DNA of 40,674 nucleotides from Flavobacteriaceae bacterium (GTDB lineage Bacteria; Bacteroidota; Bacteroidia; Flavobacteriales; Flavobacteriaceae). The notes below the pieces were generated by a model that was not told the origin of the DNA, did not search any database, and was given only the letters and a program-made list of their open reading frames with translations. The stretch is from assembly GCA_009827225.1 (NCBI GenBank), contig WUAI01000030.1, positions 1-40,674 of the forward strand, read 5' to 3'. Both the position numbers and the translations under genes were made by a program. Positions 16,045-22,845 of this stretch are shown here, piece by piece (the first letter of the stretch is position 1; each line of letters opens with the position of its first letter).

Positions 16045-19000
16045 ATGAAAAAATTAGTACTCTCACTAGGTCTCGGTATGCTCTTTTTTACCGGATATTC
16101 TCAATTAAGTTACGTTGCAGAACAATATTATAATGGAACCATAAGTGCCAAAGGAGCATTGGATGGAGATAAGCAAACAGGATCCTGGAAATACTTTCAT
16201 GAGAACGGGGAACTCAAGGCCAACGGCTACTATAAAGAGGGCCTTCAAATAGGAGAATGGAAAATGTATTATCCCAACGGAAACCTTCAGGCAAAGGGAC
16301 GATTTGAGAATGGAGAAAAGTCCGGTATTTGGGAATTTTACGAGCTCGACGGAGCGGTAGCCACCGTTGTAAACTATTCCATCAACAATAAAACATTAAC
16401 GAATTACGAGGTCGATAATGTAACCCAAATTGTGCAAATTGGGGAAGAATCGAATACTGAATATGCGTCCGGGGATCTTTCGAATATGGACGAAACTCAG
16501 CAAAAACTAACCCAGGAATTAGAAGCGGCGGAAAATAGCTATTCCCGTCTTAAAAATACCTATGCTAAGCTGGAAGAGCAAAACAATACCAGTTTGGTTT
16601 CCAATAATTCCAATTTCGATGATTCCGGAAACCTCACTACCATGGGGAAGCAATTGGAGAAAGAGGCGGCACGCGTGGATTATTTCAAAAAACAGTTGGA
16701 AGAGCACTTCATCAAGGTTAAAAAACTGGAAGCTATCATTTCCCTGAATAATAAAGCTGCCGGTGAGATTGCGGCTCAAAAAGAAACCGCACTGAAAGAA
16801 TCTAAGCTCAAAGAAGAAGCGTTAAAAGAAGCTGCGATAAAAGAATTGGCGCTACAGGAAAAAGCCAATAAAGAAGCTGCTTTAAAGGAAGCCGCCCTCA
16901 AAGATGCTGCTTTGAAAGAAGCAGAGCTTAAGGAGGTCGCATTGAAGGAGGCAGAACAACGTGAAGCCAGGCTTAAAGAAGCTGCACTGAAAGAAGCGGC
17001 CCTGATGGAAGCCGCTAAAAAAGAGCTCGCGTTAAAAGAAGCTGCATTAAAGGAATTGCAGCTCAAAGAAGAAGCCCAAAAAGAAGCCGAGCTTAAGAAA
17101 GCAGCCCTTGTGGAAGCCGCCTTAAAAGAAGCTCAGTTGAAAGAAATTGCCTTAAAAGAAGCACAACAAAGGGAAGCGGCATTACGTGAAGCAGCCTTGA
17201 AAGAAGCAGCATTGAAGGAAGCTGCATTAAAAGCTTTGGCACTAAAAGAAGCTGAGGAGAGAGAAGCCCGACTTAAGGAAGAAGCACTCAAGGAGGCTGC
17301 CCTCAAAGAAGCCAAATTAAAGGAGATCGCGCTACGGGAAGCCGAAGAACGCGAGGCAAGGCTGAAGGAGGCTGCCTTGAAAGAGGCCGCGCTCAAAGAA
17401 GCAGCTCTGAAAGCATTAGCATTAAAAGAAGCCGAAGAACGAGAAGCACGCCTCAAGGAAGAAGCGTTGAAAGAAGCTGCTTTAAAAGAGGCCAAATTAA
17501 AAGAGATTGCCTTACGTGAAGCGGAACAACGTGAAGCTGCCATGAAAGAAGCTGCATTGAAGGAAGCAGCACTTAAAGAAGCGGCTCTAAAGGAACTGGC
17601 TCTGAAAGAAGCTGAGAAACGCGAGGCTCGTCTTAAAGAAGAGGCCCTCAAAGAAGCAGCCCTAAAAGAATTGGCGATCAAAGAAGCCGAAGAGCGGGAA
17701 AACCGACTTAAAGAAGAAGCATTGAAAGAGGCTGCACTGAAAGAAGCTAAGTTGAAGGAAATCGCCCTGCGCGAAGCTGAACAACGCGAAGCCGCCCTGA
17801 GAGAAGCGGCACTTAAAGAAGCTGCATTGAAAGAGGCAGCGTTGAAAGCATTGGCCTTAAAAGAAGCGGAAGAGCGCGAAGCCCGGTTAAAGGAAGAAGC
17901 CCTCAAAGAAGCCGCATTAAAAGAAGCAGAACTCAAGGAAATTGCACTGCGCGAAACGGAGGAACGCGAAGCTCGATTAAAAGAAGCAGCATTAAAGGAA
18001 GCCGCACTAGCAGAAGCCGCCAAGAAAGAATTGGCATTGAAAGAAGCCGCCGAGCGAGAAGCCCTGCTAAAGGAAGAAGCATTAAAGGAAGCTGCATTAA
18101 AGGAATTGGCGATTAAGGAAGCGGAAGAAAGAGAAGCTCGCTTGAAAGAAGAAGCCCTGAAAGAGGCTACCTTAAAGGAAGCGAAATTAAAAGAGATCGC
18201 GAAACGTGAAGCAGAGCAACGGGAAGCGACTCTTCGTGAAGCAGCATTGAAAGAAGCTGCTCTGGCCGAAGCTGCGAAAAAAGAAATAGCATTAAAAGAA
18301 GCAGCTGAAAGAGAAGCAAGACTTAAAGAAGAGGCACTGAAGGAAGCTGCTCTGAAAGAAGCAAGATTAAAAGAAATAGCCGATCGCGAAGCTGCGATGA
18401 AAGAAGAAGCCTTGAAAGAGGCTGCATTAAAAGAAGCTGCCTTAAAGGAGGCAGCTGCTAAGGAACTGGCTTTGATGGAAGCTAAAAAGCGTGAAGATGC
18501 CTTGAAGGAAGCTGCACTCAAGGAGGCAGCCGAGAAGGAACTCGCCCTCTTGGAGGCAAAGAAACGTGAAGAAGCCTTGAAAGCCGCAGCTGAAAAAGAG
18601 GCGCTCGAGGCAGCCAAATTAGATGAGGCTAAGAAAGAACTGGCGAGACTCGAGGAAGCTAAGAAGGAAGCGGAGAGAATTGAAGCTGCAAGAAAAGAAG
18701 CCGCCCTGGCTGAAGCTGCCAAGAAGGAAGAAGCCAAAAAGGAATTAGCAAGGATAGAAGAAGAAAAGAAGGAACGCGAGAAAGTTGAATTAGCGAAAAG
18801 AGAGGCTGAGATAAAAGAGGCGATCAAGCTCGAAATGGAAAAATTAGAATTGGCTAAAATTGAAGCGGACAAGAAGGCCAAGGCAGCCGAATTGGAAAAG
18901 GCCAAAAAGGAAGAGGCTAAGAAAGAACTAGCCAGGATTGAAGCCGAAAAACTTGAAAAGGAGAGGAGATTGGCCGCCGAAAATGAAGCGGCAAAGCTAA

Positions 19001-19776
19001 AGGCTGCTGAAATGGAAACCAAAAAACTGGCGGATGCCAAAGAAGAATTGGCCCGAATTGAAGCGGAAAAAATTGAAAAAAGATTGAAGGCCGAACAAGA
19101 AGCCAAAAGGCTGGCAGAGGAAAAAGCAGCCGAATTGGCTAGAACAGAGGAATTGAAAAAGAAAGCCGAGGAAGAAGCTTCTAAGAATACGATGTATCAT
19201 AGTGTTGCCAGTGGAGAATTTCTGGGTAAGATTGCCAATAAATACAACGTGAGCGTAAGCGAGATCAAAGCATGGAACAACCTAAGTAATGATAATCTAA
19301 AAATTGGTCAGCAGTTATTGATCAAAGCACTGGAATCCACCACTTCAATAGCGATGGAAGAGGAGGCCAAAGTTGTGCGTATGGAAGATGCTATAAATGA
19401 AGTTACGGTATCGGCCGAATCCTATGATCCCACAGAAAAAATAGGACATTTTGAGAATGGACGTATTAAATTCATACGTGATTTCGCTGAAGGAAAACCT
19501 CATGGGGAATGGAAAAATTATCATTCCAATGGGAAATTGAAGTCGGTCGAAAACTATACCGGTGGTTCGCTCAATGGGAAATGGAGAGAATACTATGACA
19601 ATGGAAAATTGAAGTCCAAAGGAGTCTATGTAAATGGTCAACAAACGGGCGAATGGATTTTCTATCACGAAAACGGGAAACCGAAATCAAAAGGATCCTA
19701 CCACAATGGCACGCAAACAGGCTATTGGTCATTCTTTGATGCTGAAGGTAATAAAGTGGATGAGCGGGTGATTTAG
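16045..19776 (+). CDS. Exported giant helical pentad-repeat protein with MORN-type repeats and LysM
   Basis: The 1243-residue protein starts with a Sec signal peptide (1-19, ending FFTGYS). Residues about 30-115 are MORN/YwqK-type repeats (GSWKYFHENGELKANG and similar). Residues about 148-245 form a conventional coiled coil. From residue 249 to about 858 the chain is an almost unbroken series of five-residue units of the type ALKEA, and an equally charged Ala/Glu/Lys helix continues to about 1047. Residues 1050-1094 are a LysM domain (YHSVASGEFLGKIANKY), a peptidoglycan-binding fold. Residues about 1140-1240 are four more MORN-type repeats. An uninterrupted helix of 800 residues would be about 120 nm long, several times the periplasm width, so it may lie along the cell wall. 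It lacks a lipobox and a T9SS sorting domain. Own terminator; no partner gene. Function unknown. Confidence 0.9.
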   Translation: MKKLVLSLGLGMLFFTGYSQLSYVAEQYYNGTISAKGALDGDKQTGSWKYFHENGELKANGYYKEGLQIGEWKMYYPNGNLQAKGRFENGEKSGIWEFYELDGAVATVVNYSINNKTLTNYEVDNVTQIVQIGEESNTEYASGDLSNMDETQQKLTQELEAAENSYSRLKNTYAKLEEQNNTSLVSNNSNFDDSGNLTTMGKQLEKEAARVDYFKKQLEEHFIKVKKLEAIISLNNKAAGEIAAQKETALKESKLKEEALKEAAIKELALQEKANKEAALKEAALKDAALKEAELKEVALKEAEQREARLKEAALKEAALMEAAKKELALKEAALKELQLKEEAQKEAELKKAALVEAALKEAQLKEIALKEAQQREAALREAALKEAALKEAALKALALKEAEEREARLKEEALKEAALKEAKLKEIALREAEEREARLKEAALKEAALKEAALKALALKEAEEREARLKEEALKEAALKEAKLKEIALREAEQREAAMKEAALKEAALKEAALKELALKEAEKREARLKEEALKEAALKELAIKEAEERENRLKEEALKEAALKEAKLKEIALREAEQREAALREAALKEAALKEAALKALALKEAEEREARLKEEALKEAALKEAELKEIALRETEEREARLKEAALKEAALAEAAKKELALKEAAEREALLKEEALKEAALKELAIKEAEEREARLKEEALKEATLKEAKLKEIAKREAEQREATLREAALKEAALAEAAKKEIALKEAAEREARLKEEALKEAALKEARLKEIADREAAMKEEALKEAALKEAALKEAAAKELALMEAKKREDALKEAALKEAAEKELALLEAKKREEALKAAAEKEALEAAKLDEAKKELARLEEAKKEAERIEAARKEAALAEAAKKEEAKKELARIEEEKKEREKVELAKREAEIKEAIKLEMEKLELAKIEADKKAKAAELEKAKKEEAKKELARIEAEKLEKERRLAAENEAAKLKAAEMETKKLADAKEELARIEAEKIEKRLKAEQEAKRLAEEKAAELARTEELKKKAEEEASKNTMYHSVASGEFLGKIANKYNVSVSEIKAWNNLSNDNLKIGQQLLIKALESTTSIAMEEEAKVVRMEDAINEVTVSAESYDPTEKIGHFENGRIKFIRDFAEGKPHGEWKNYHSNGKLKSVENYTGGSLNGKWREYYDNGKLKSKGVYVNGQQTGEWIFYHENGKPKSKGSYHNGTQTGYWSFFDAEGNKVDERVI
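16789..18620 (+). repeat. Pentapeptide-coding repeat region with a 180-base higher-order period
   Basis: About 120 consecutive five-codon units of the form ALKEA are in strict register. Within them a 60-residue (180-base) super-unit starting ALKAL or ALKEL recurs at 17224, 17404, 17584 and 17839; the last step is 255 bases because five units were added. Copies are nearly identical as protein but differ at many third positions and in Leu, Ala and Arg codon choice. Confidence 0.9.
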
Positions 19777-19807
19777 TTCATTCCTATCAAAACTTACAAT
19801 CTATACT

Positions 19808-19830
19808 AAAGCCTCCTTTGGGAGGCTTTT
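19808..19830 (+). terminator. Rho-independent terminator
   Basis: AAAGCCTCC (19808-19816) pairs with GGAGGCTTT (19821-19829) around TTTG. The T-run is short (four T). Confidence 0.85.
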
Positions 19831-19969
19831 GCATTGAGTTAGAGGCGGAACGAGGGAGTAACTTCGTTGATCCCACCTTACCTATGTTGCAAATAAGAAA
19901 CTACGCAGCTATCGCTGCTTGATTTTAATTTCCCTTCAAAGTCTTGAGCGACGCTCGACTTTTCCGGAA
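19831..19969. other. Intergenic stretch with short hairpins, no gene seen
   Basis: No credible reading frame is present between the terminators. It contains GCAGC-TATC-GCTGC (about 19906-19920) and AAGTC/GACTT with GAGCG/CGCTC arms (about 19939-19962). These short palindromes resemble the repeat material upstream of the tmRNA. They may be remnants of dispersed extragenic repeats. Confidence 0.45.
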
Positions 19970-20001
19970 AATAAAAAACTGCATACCGTGGTATGCAGTT
20001 T
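19970..20001 (-). terminator. Terminator of the tmRNA gene
   Basis: On the minus strand AAACTGCATACC (19990-20001) and GGTATGCAGTTT (19976-19987) form a strong stem followed by T residues (19973-19975 and beyond). It begins 12 bases after the tmRNA 3' end. Confidence 0.88.
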
Positions 20002-20012
20002 CTTGAGTGTTG

Positions 20013-20409
20013 TGGAGCCGGAGGGATTCGAACCCTCGTCCAAACGTGCCGTTATAAAGCTTTCTACATGCTTAGTTTTTGTTTAAATTTTCGATCGTTT
20101 GCCGGTCAAAAACCACCAACGCACAACTTAGCTTCAATTAATTTTCGAGATCACATCGAAGCCCTGTGAACTCTAGGTTTACTTTTACGAAGCCACTATT
20201 TCCTTCGCCGTAAACCAAGGCAAGGGAGTGACTTCCTGCTTGTCTGCCTTGCAGACCGAGGCATAGTCCTACTATAATTCAGATTATGCAGCTAGGGCGT
20301 AATTATTATCGCCGTTTAAAAAGTGTGAAAAATGAGATTTACGAGCTGTTTCCCAGCGCTCGACATGCTTACATTACAATGAAACCCGCTGTCAAAACCA
20401 GTCGGCCCC
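20013..20409 (-). ncRNA. ssrA: tmRNA (transfer-messenger RNA)
   Basis: tmRNA with SmpB rescues ribosomes stalled on broken mRNA and tags the nascent protein for degradation. On the minus strand the 5' end GGGGCCGACTGGTTTTGAC (from 20409) and the 3' end TTCGAATCCCTCCGGCTCCA (to 20013) form the tRNA-like part. The acceptor stem GGGGCCG/CGGCTCC has six Watson-Crick pairs and one G-U. The T arm is GAGGG-TTCGAAT-CCCTC. The final CCA is not fully encoded (CAA follows the discriminator A), so it must be added after processing. The length of 397 bases is normal. The tag reading frame lies at 20284-20313. A strong terminator follows. Confidence 0.96.
20284..20313 (-). other. tmRNA proteolysis-tag reading frame (GDNNYALAA)
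   Basis: Inside the tmRNA, the frame from GGC at 20313-20311 to TAA at 20286-20284 encodes GDNNYALAA. It ends in the ALAA signal recognised by ClpXP-type proteases. The tag is close to those of other Flavobacteria. Confidence 0.9.
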
Positions 20410-20428
20410 TGTATTTTCAATGAACTGT

Positions 20429-20468
20429 CACTTCGAGTGTCCGTTTTCAACGGATGTATCGAGAAGTG
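20429..20468. repeat. Palindromic extragenic repeat
   Basis: CACTTCGAGTG (20429-20439) and TATCGAGAAGTG (20457-20468) flank an inner stem TCCGTT-TTC-AACGGA, giving a long imperfect hairpin of 40 bases. The wording CACTTCGAGTG...TATCGAGAAGTG resembles dispersed intergenic repeats that I recall from flavobacterial genomes. It starts 20 bases upstream of the tmRNA 5' end. Confidence 0.6.
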
Positions 20469-20475
20469 GGCGTTC

Positions 20476-20620
20476 CGTAAAGAAGTCATGCATCGCACTT
20501 TGCACTGCTTCATGACTCTTTACGACCGCGCTATTCGCTGTATCCCTGTGGTAGTCGTGAAGCGAGCTTTGCACTGCCTCAGGGCACTACAGGGGATGCC
20601 GCTGCTATCGCTAACGCGGG
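20476..20620 (-). repeat. Two-hairpin repeat leader upstream of tmRNA
   Basis: Hairpin A has arms CGTAAAGAAGTCATG (20476-20490) and CATGACTCTTTACG (20511-20524). Hairpin B has arms ATCCCTGTGGT (from 20542) and ACTACAGGGGAT (to 20597). Each loop contains the same motif CTTTGCACTGC (20498-20508 and 20567-20577). A related GC-rich segment, CGCTATCGCTAACGCGG-like, flanks each. The arrangement lies between a -7 box (20624-20631) and the mature tmRNA end, so it may be a transcribed leader that is processed away. Confidence 0.55.
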
Positions 20621-20622
20621 GC

Positions 20623-20652
20623 GCAAAGATACATTAAAATCAGTATCTTTGC
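20623..20652. promoter_or_regulatory. Back-to-back promoter boxes between tmRNA and the dehydrogenase gene
   Basis: GCAAAGATAC (20623-20632) and GTATCTTTGC (20643-20652) form a perfect inverted repeat around a ten-base AT-rich centre. Each arm contains TATCTTTG, a match to the -7 consensus. The plus-strand box (20644-20651) suits the gene at 20685. The minus-strand box (20624-20631) could serve the tmRNA, 215 bases away. No TTTG -33 element is evident for either. Confidence 0.5.
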
Positions 20653-20684
20653 CGCCAATTATAAAGTAACAAAAAGTATTCCAA

Positions 20685-21902
20685 ATGCCCATCAGCTTTG
20701 CTATTATCAAGGAACGTAAGAATCCGCCCGACCGACGTGTCGTTTTTTCACCTGAAAAGTGTCAGGAAGTCATACAATCCTTTCCGGAAGCTGAAATTAT
20801 GATCGAATCCAGCGATATTCGGGTTTTTACCGACAAAGCCTATGAAATGCAAGGTTTGTCCGTAATGAACGATATAAGTGAGGCAGATGTGATGCTGGGT
20901 GTCAAAGAAGTACCCATTGATGCCCTCATTCCGAAGAAAAAATACTTCTTCTTTAGTCATACCATCAAAAAACAACCCTATAACCGCGACTTGTTAAGAG
21001 CCATCCTCAATAAGAAAATCGAACTCTATGACCATGAAACCATTATCAAGGAAAATGGCGCACGCCTCATCGGTTTTGGGTTTTATGCAGGACTTGTAGG
21101 AGCCTATAATGGTTTCAGGGCTTTGGGAATCAGGGATGGACTTTTCGACTTACCCAAGGTAGAACACCTTGCCGACCTCAGTGAAGTGAAGGCTGAACTG
21201 GACAAAATTTCCTTACCATCCGATCTGAGGATCATACTCTCGGGAACCGGGAAAGTGGCAAGGGGAGCCAAAGTAATACTGGATCACCTAAAGATAAAGG
21301 AAGTTACCGACGATAAGTATTTGAATGAGTCTTTCGACGAGCCCGTCTATTGCCTCATCGATGTTACCGAATACAACAAACGAACCGACGGCGCGGCATG
21401 GGATAAATTCGATTTTTATAAAGACCCTAGCGGATTTGAAAGCGACTTCTTGAAATACGCAGCGGTCTCCAATTTCTTTATTGCTGGACACTTTTACGGT
21501 GACGGAGCCCCTTATCTTTTTACCCGTGAAGATGCCCGCCATCCAAACTTCAGTATTAACCTGGTTGCCGATATTTCCTGCGATATCGACGGTCCTGTGG
21601 CAAGCACCATTCGCCCATCCACCATCGAAGATCCGTTTTATGGTTACGATCCCTTGGAAGAAAAAGAAACGCAAATGGAGGCAAAGGGAGCCATCACTGT
21701 AATGGCGGTCGATAACCTGCCTTGTGAATTACCTAAAGATGCCAGTGAAGGCTTTGGTGAGATGTTCCTGGACCACGTGATCCCAGCTTTCTTCAATGAT
21801 GATAAAGACGGCATCCTTGAACGCGCCAGAATCACCACTTCAGAAGGAACACTTACTCCCAGGTTCGCATATCTACAGGATTACGTTGACGGTAAGGAAT
21901 AA
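20685..21902 (+). CDS. NAD(P)-dependent oxidoreductase of the saccharopine/alanine dehydrogenase fold
   Basis: The 405-residue protein resembles the AlaDH/PNT and LYS1 (lysine-forming saccharopine dehydrogenase) group. The N-terminal domain has KERKNPPDRRVVFSPEKC and the catalytic-type K-E-V-P segment LGVKEVPIDALIPKKKYFFFSHTIKKQ. The middle has IGFGFYAGLVGAYNGFRALG, and the nucleotide-binding loop is LSGTGKVARGAKVIL at about residues 184-198. The C-terminal part contains NLVADISCDIDGPVAST-type residues that close the active site. It is a stand-alone gene in this window, and the partner enzymes of lysine metabolism are not nearby. The substrate could be saccharopine or another amino-acid adduct; only the fold is assigned with confidence. 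Preceded by a clear -7 box at 20644-20651. Confidence 0.82.
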   Translation: MPISFAIIKERKNPPDRRVVFSPEKCQEVIQSFPEAEIMIESSDIRVFTDKAYEMQGLSVMNDISEADVMLGVKEVPIDALIPKKKYFFFSHTIKKQPYNRDLLRAILNKKIELYDHETIIKENGARLIGFGFYAGLVGAYNGFRALGIRDGLFDLPKVEHLADLSEVKAELDKISLPSDLRIILSGTGKVARGAKVILDHLKIKEVTDDKYLNESFDEPVYCLIDVTEYNKRTDGAAWDKFDFYKDPSGFESDFLKYAAVSNFFIAGHFYGDGAPYLFTREDARHPNFSINLVADISCDIDGPVASTIRPSTIEDPFYGYDPLEEKETQMEAKGAITVMAVDNLPCELPKDASEGFGEMFLDHVIPAFFNDDKDGILERARITTSEGTLTPRFAYLQDYVDGKE

Positions 21903-21974
21903 CTACAAATTTGTAGGCATGATATGACAATCGTCATTTTATTTGGTTGCTGATATAGTGATTTTTATATCACT
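21903..21974 (+). promoter_or_regulatory. Three inverted repeats upstream of the CBS gene
   Basis: CTACAAATTTGTAG (21903-21916) is a perfect palindrome. ATGAC-AATC-GTCAT (21924-21937) and AGTGAT-N6-ATCACT (21957-21974) are perfect inverted repeats. Three dyads in 72 bases before a start codon suggest regulator binding, and the last two resemble Crp/Fnr-type sites only loosely. The first could alternatively be a weak 3' hairpin of the upstream gene. Confidence 0.45.
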
Positions 21975-21989
21975 TAAAACCGAATTAAA

Positions 21990-22409
21990 ATGAAACAGCG
22001 AACACCCGTATCCAGTATCATGACCAAGGACGTGATCACCCTGAATCATAAGGACAACTTAGAGACCGCCGAACGATTGTTTAAAACTCAAAAAATTCGT
22101 CACATTCCAGTGGTGAGTGGGAATAAGGTAATAGGAATGCTGAGTTATACCGATATATTGCGGATTTCGTTTGCCGATGCCGTTACCATGGATTCAGATT
22201 ATGTGGACACTTCCGTTTACAATTTATTTACCATTGAACAGGTAATGGCTAAGAATTTAGTAAGTGTTTCAAGTAATGCCACCATCAAAGAAACGGCAGA
22301 GCTTCTAGCGGAAAAAGAATTTCATGCCATTCCGGTGATCGACGATGGAGAATTAATGGGAATTGTCACAACAACCGATCTTATAAAATATCTTTTGGAT
22401 CAGTATTAA
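21990..22409 (+). CDS. Tandem CBS-domain protein
   Basis: The 139-residue protein consists only of a CBS pair. The first domain covers about residues 6-62 (SSIMTKDVITLNHKDNLETA, then RHIPVVSGNKVIGMLSYTDI). The second covers about 80-137 (VMAKNLVSVSSNATIKETAELL, quoted in part, then HAIPVIDDGELMGIVTTTDL). CBS pairs usually bind adenine nucleotides and act as energy or redox sensors for other proteins. No effector domain is attached. A Bacteroidota CBS protein of this length often responds to stress, but that is general knowledge, not seen here. It ends at a terminator that overlaps the convergent VanZ-like gene. Confidence 0.93.
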   Translation: MKQRTPVSSIMTKDVITLNHKDNLETAERLFKTQKIRHIPVVSGNKVIGMLSYTDILRISFADAVTMDSDYVDTSVYNLFTIEQVMAKNLVSVSSNATIKETAELLAEKEFHAIPVIDDGELMGIVTTTDLIKYLLDQY

Positions 22410-22428
22410 TCGATCCGTATAAAAGAAA

Positions 22429-22471
22429 CTCCTGTTTGTATTTTTTTCAAGTTACAAACAGGAGCTTTTTT
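22429..22471. terminator. Bidirectional terminator overlapping the VanZ-like gene end
   Basis: CTCCTGTTTGTA (22429-22440) pairs perfectly with TACAAACAGGAG (22453-22464). Seven T fill most of the loop and six T follow the right arm. The right arm and part of the loop encode the last residues of the convergent VanZ-like protein. Confidence 0.9.
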
Positions 22472-22845
22472 ATGCTCAATGTCAATCGTTCAAAAACAAA
22501 TATGAGCACTCCTCCCAGGGTATAGGCAATCAGGTCCAGCACATCGAAATGCGAACCTAGGAGTATTTGCAACCAGGGTGAATCGTTGGAGATACGGTCG
22601 GTCCAGCCCAATAGTTGCATGAATTCAATGAAATAGGCGAATAACACTGAGATCAAAACGGCTCGGATCATTGAAATTTTCAGAAAAATCTTCAACAAAC
22701 AATACACAAGCCCTACACTAAGGACATCTCCCACAAATCCTCGCACGAAAGTGTTGGTACTGAAAACAGCGATAGCAATTACGGTTCCCAGAACCAACAA
22801 TCCGGCGATCAAGTAGGGCCTGCGTATTTCTCTTATATTATGCAT
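22447..22845 (-). CDS. VanZ-like membrane protein (DUF2809-type)
   Basis: The 132-residue protein has four predicted membrane helices (about 12-30, 38-56, 60-76 and 103-120) and a conserved loop EFMQLLGWTDRISNDSPWLQ. This resembles the VanZ-like/DUF2809 family of unknown biochemical role. The start is ATG at 22845, overlapping the creD stop codon by one base (TGATG), so it is translationally coupled to creD. An alternative TTG one codon upstream is less likely. It is the last gene of the minus-strand membrane operon, and its stop codon lies within the loop of the shared terminator. Confidence 0.8.
   Translation of the reverse strand: MHNIREIRRPYLIAGLLVLGTVIAIAVFSTNTFVRGFVGDVLSVGLVYCLLKIFLKISMIRAVLISVLFAYFIEFMQLLGWTDRISNDSPWLQILLGSHFDVLDLIAYTLGGVLIFVFERLTLSIKKLLFVT

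Noticed and set aside
15843-16133. Plus-strand 96-codon frame before the pentad-repeat gene
   Set aside because: It begins inside a terminator hairpin and overlaps the signal-peptide region of the real gene in another frame.
16789-18620. Possible CRISPR array or tandem DNA repeat
   Set aside because: The repetition is at protein level in five-codon steps. DNA units are not identical and there are no unique spacers.
17133-19106. Minus-strand open frame of 657 codons rich in Ser, Ala, Phe and Leu
   Set aside because: It is the antisense shadow of the pentad-repeat gene. Repeated GAA, AAA and GCN codons read backwards give Phe/Ser/Ala and lack stops. The plus-strand frame has signal peptide, LysM and MORN domains.
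20013-20050. A tRNA gene suggested by the T-arm and acceptor sequence
   Set aside because: The matching 5' acceptor strand is 390 bases away and encloses a tag reading frame, so this is the 3' part of tmRNA.
20437-20637. Plus-strand 66-codon frame upstream of the dehydrogenase gene
   Set aside because: It spans the palindromic repeats and ends at the promoter box. No codon bias or domain was seen.
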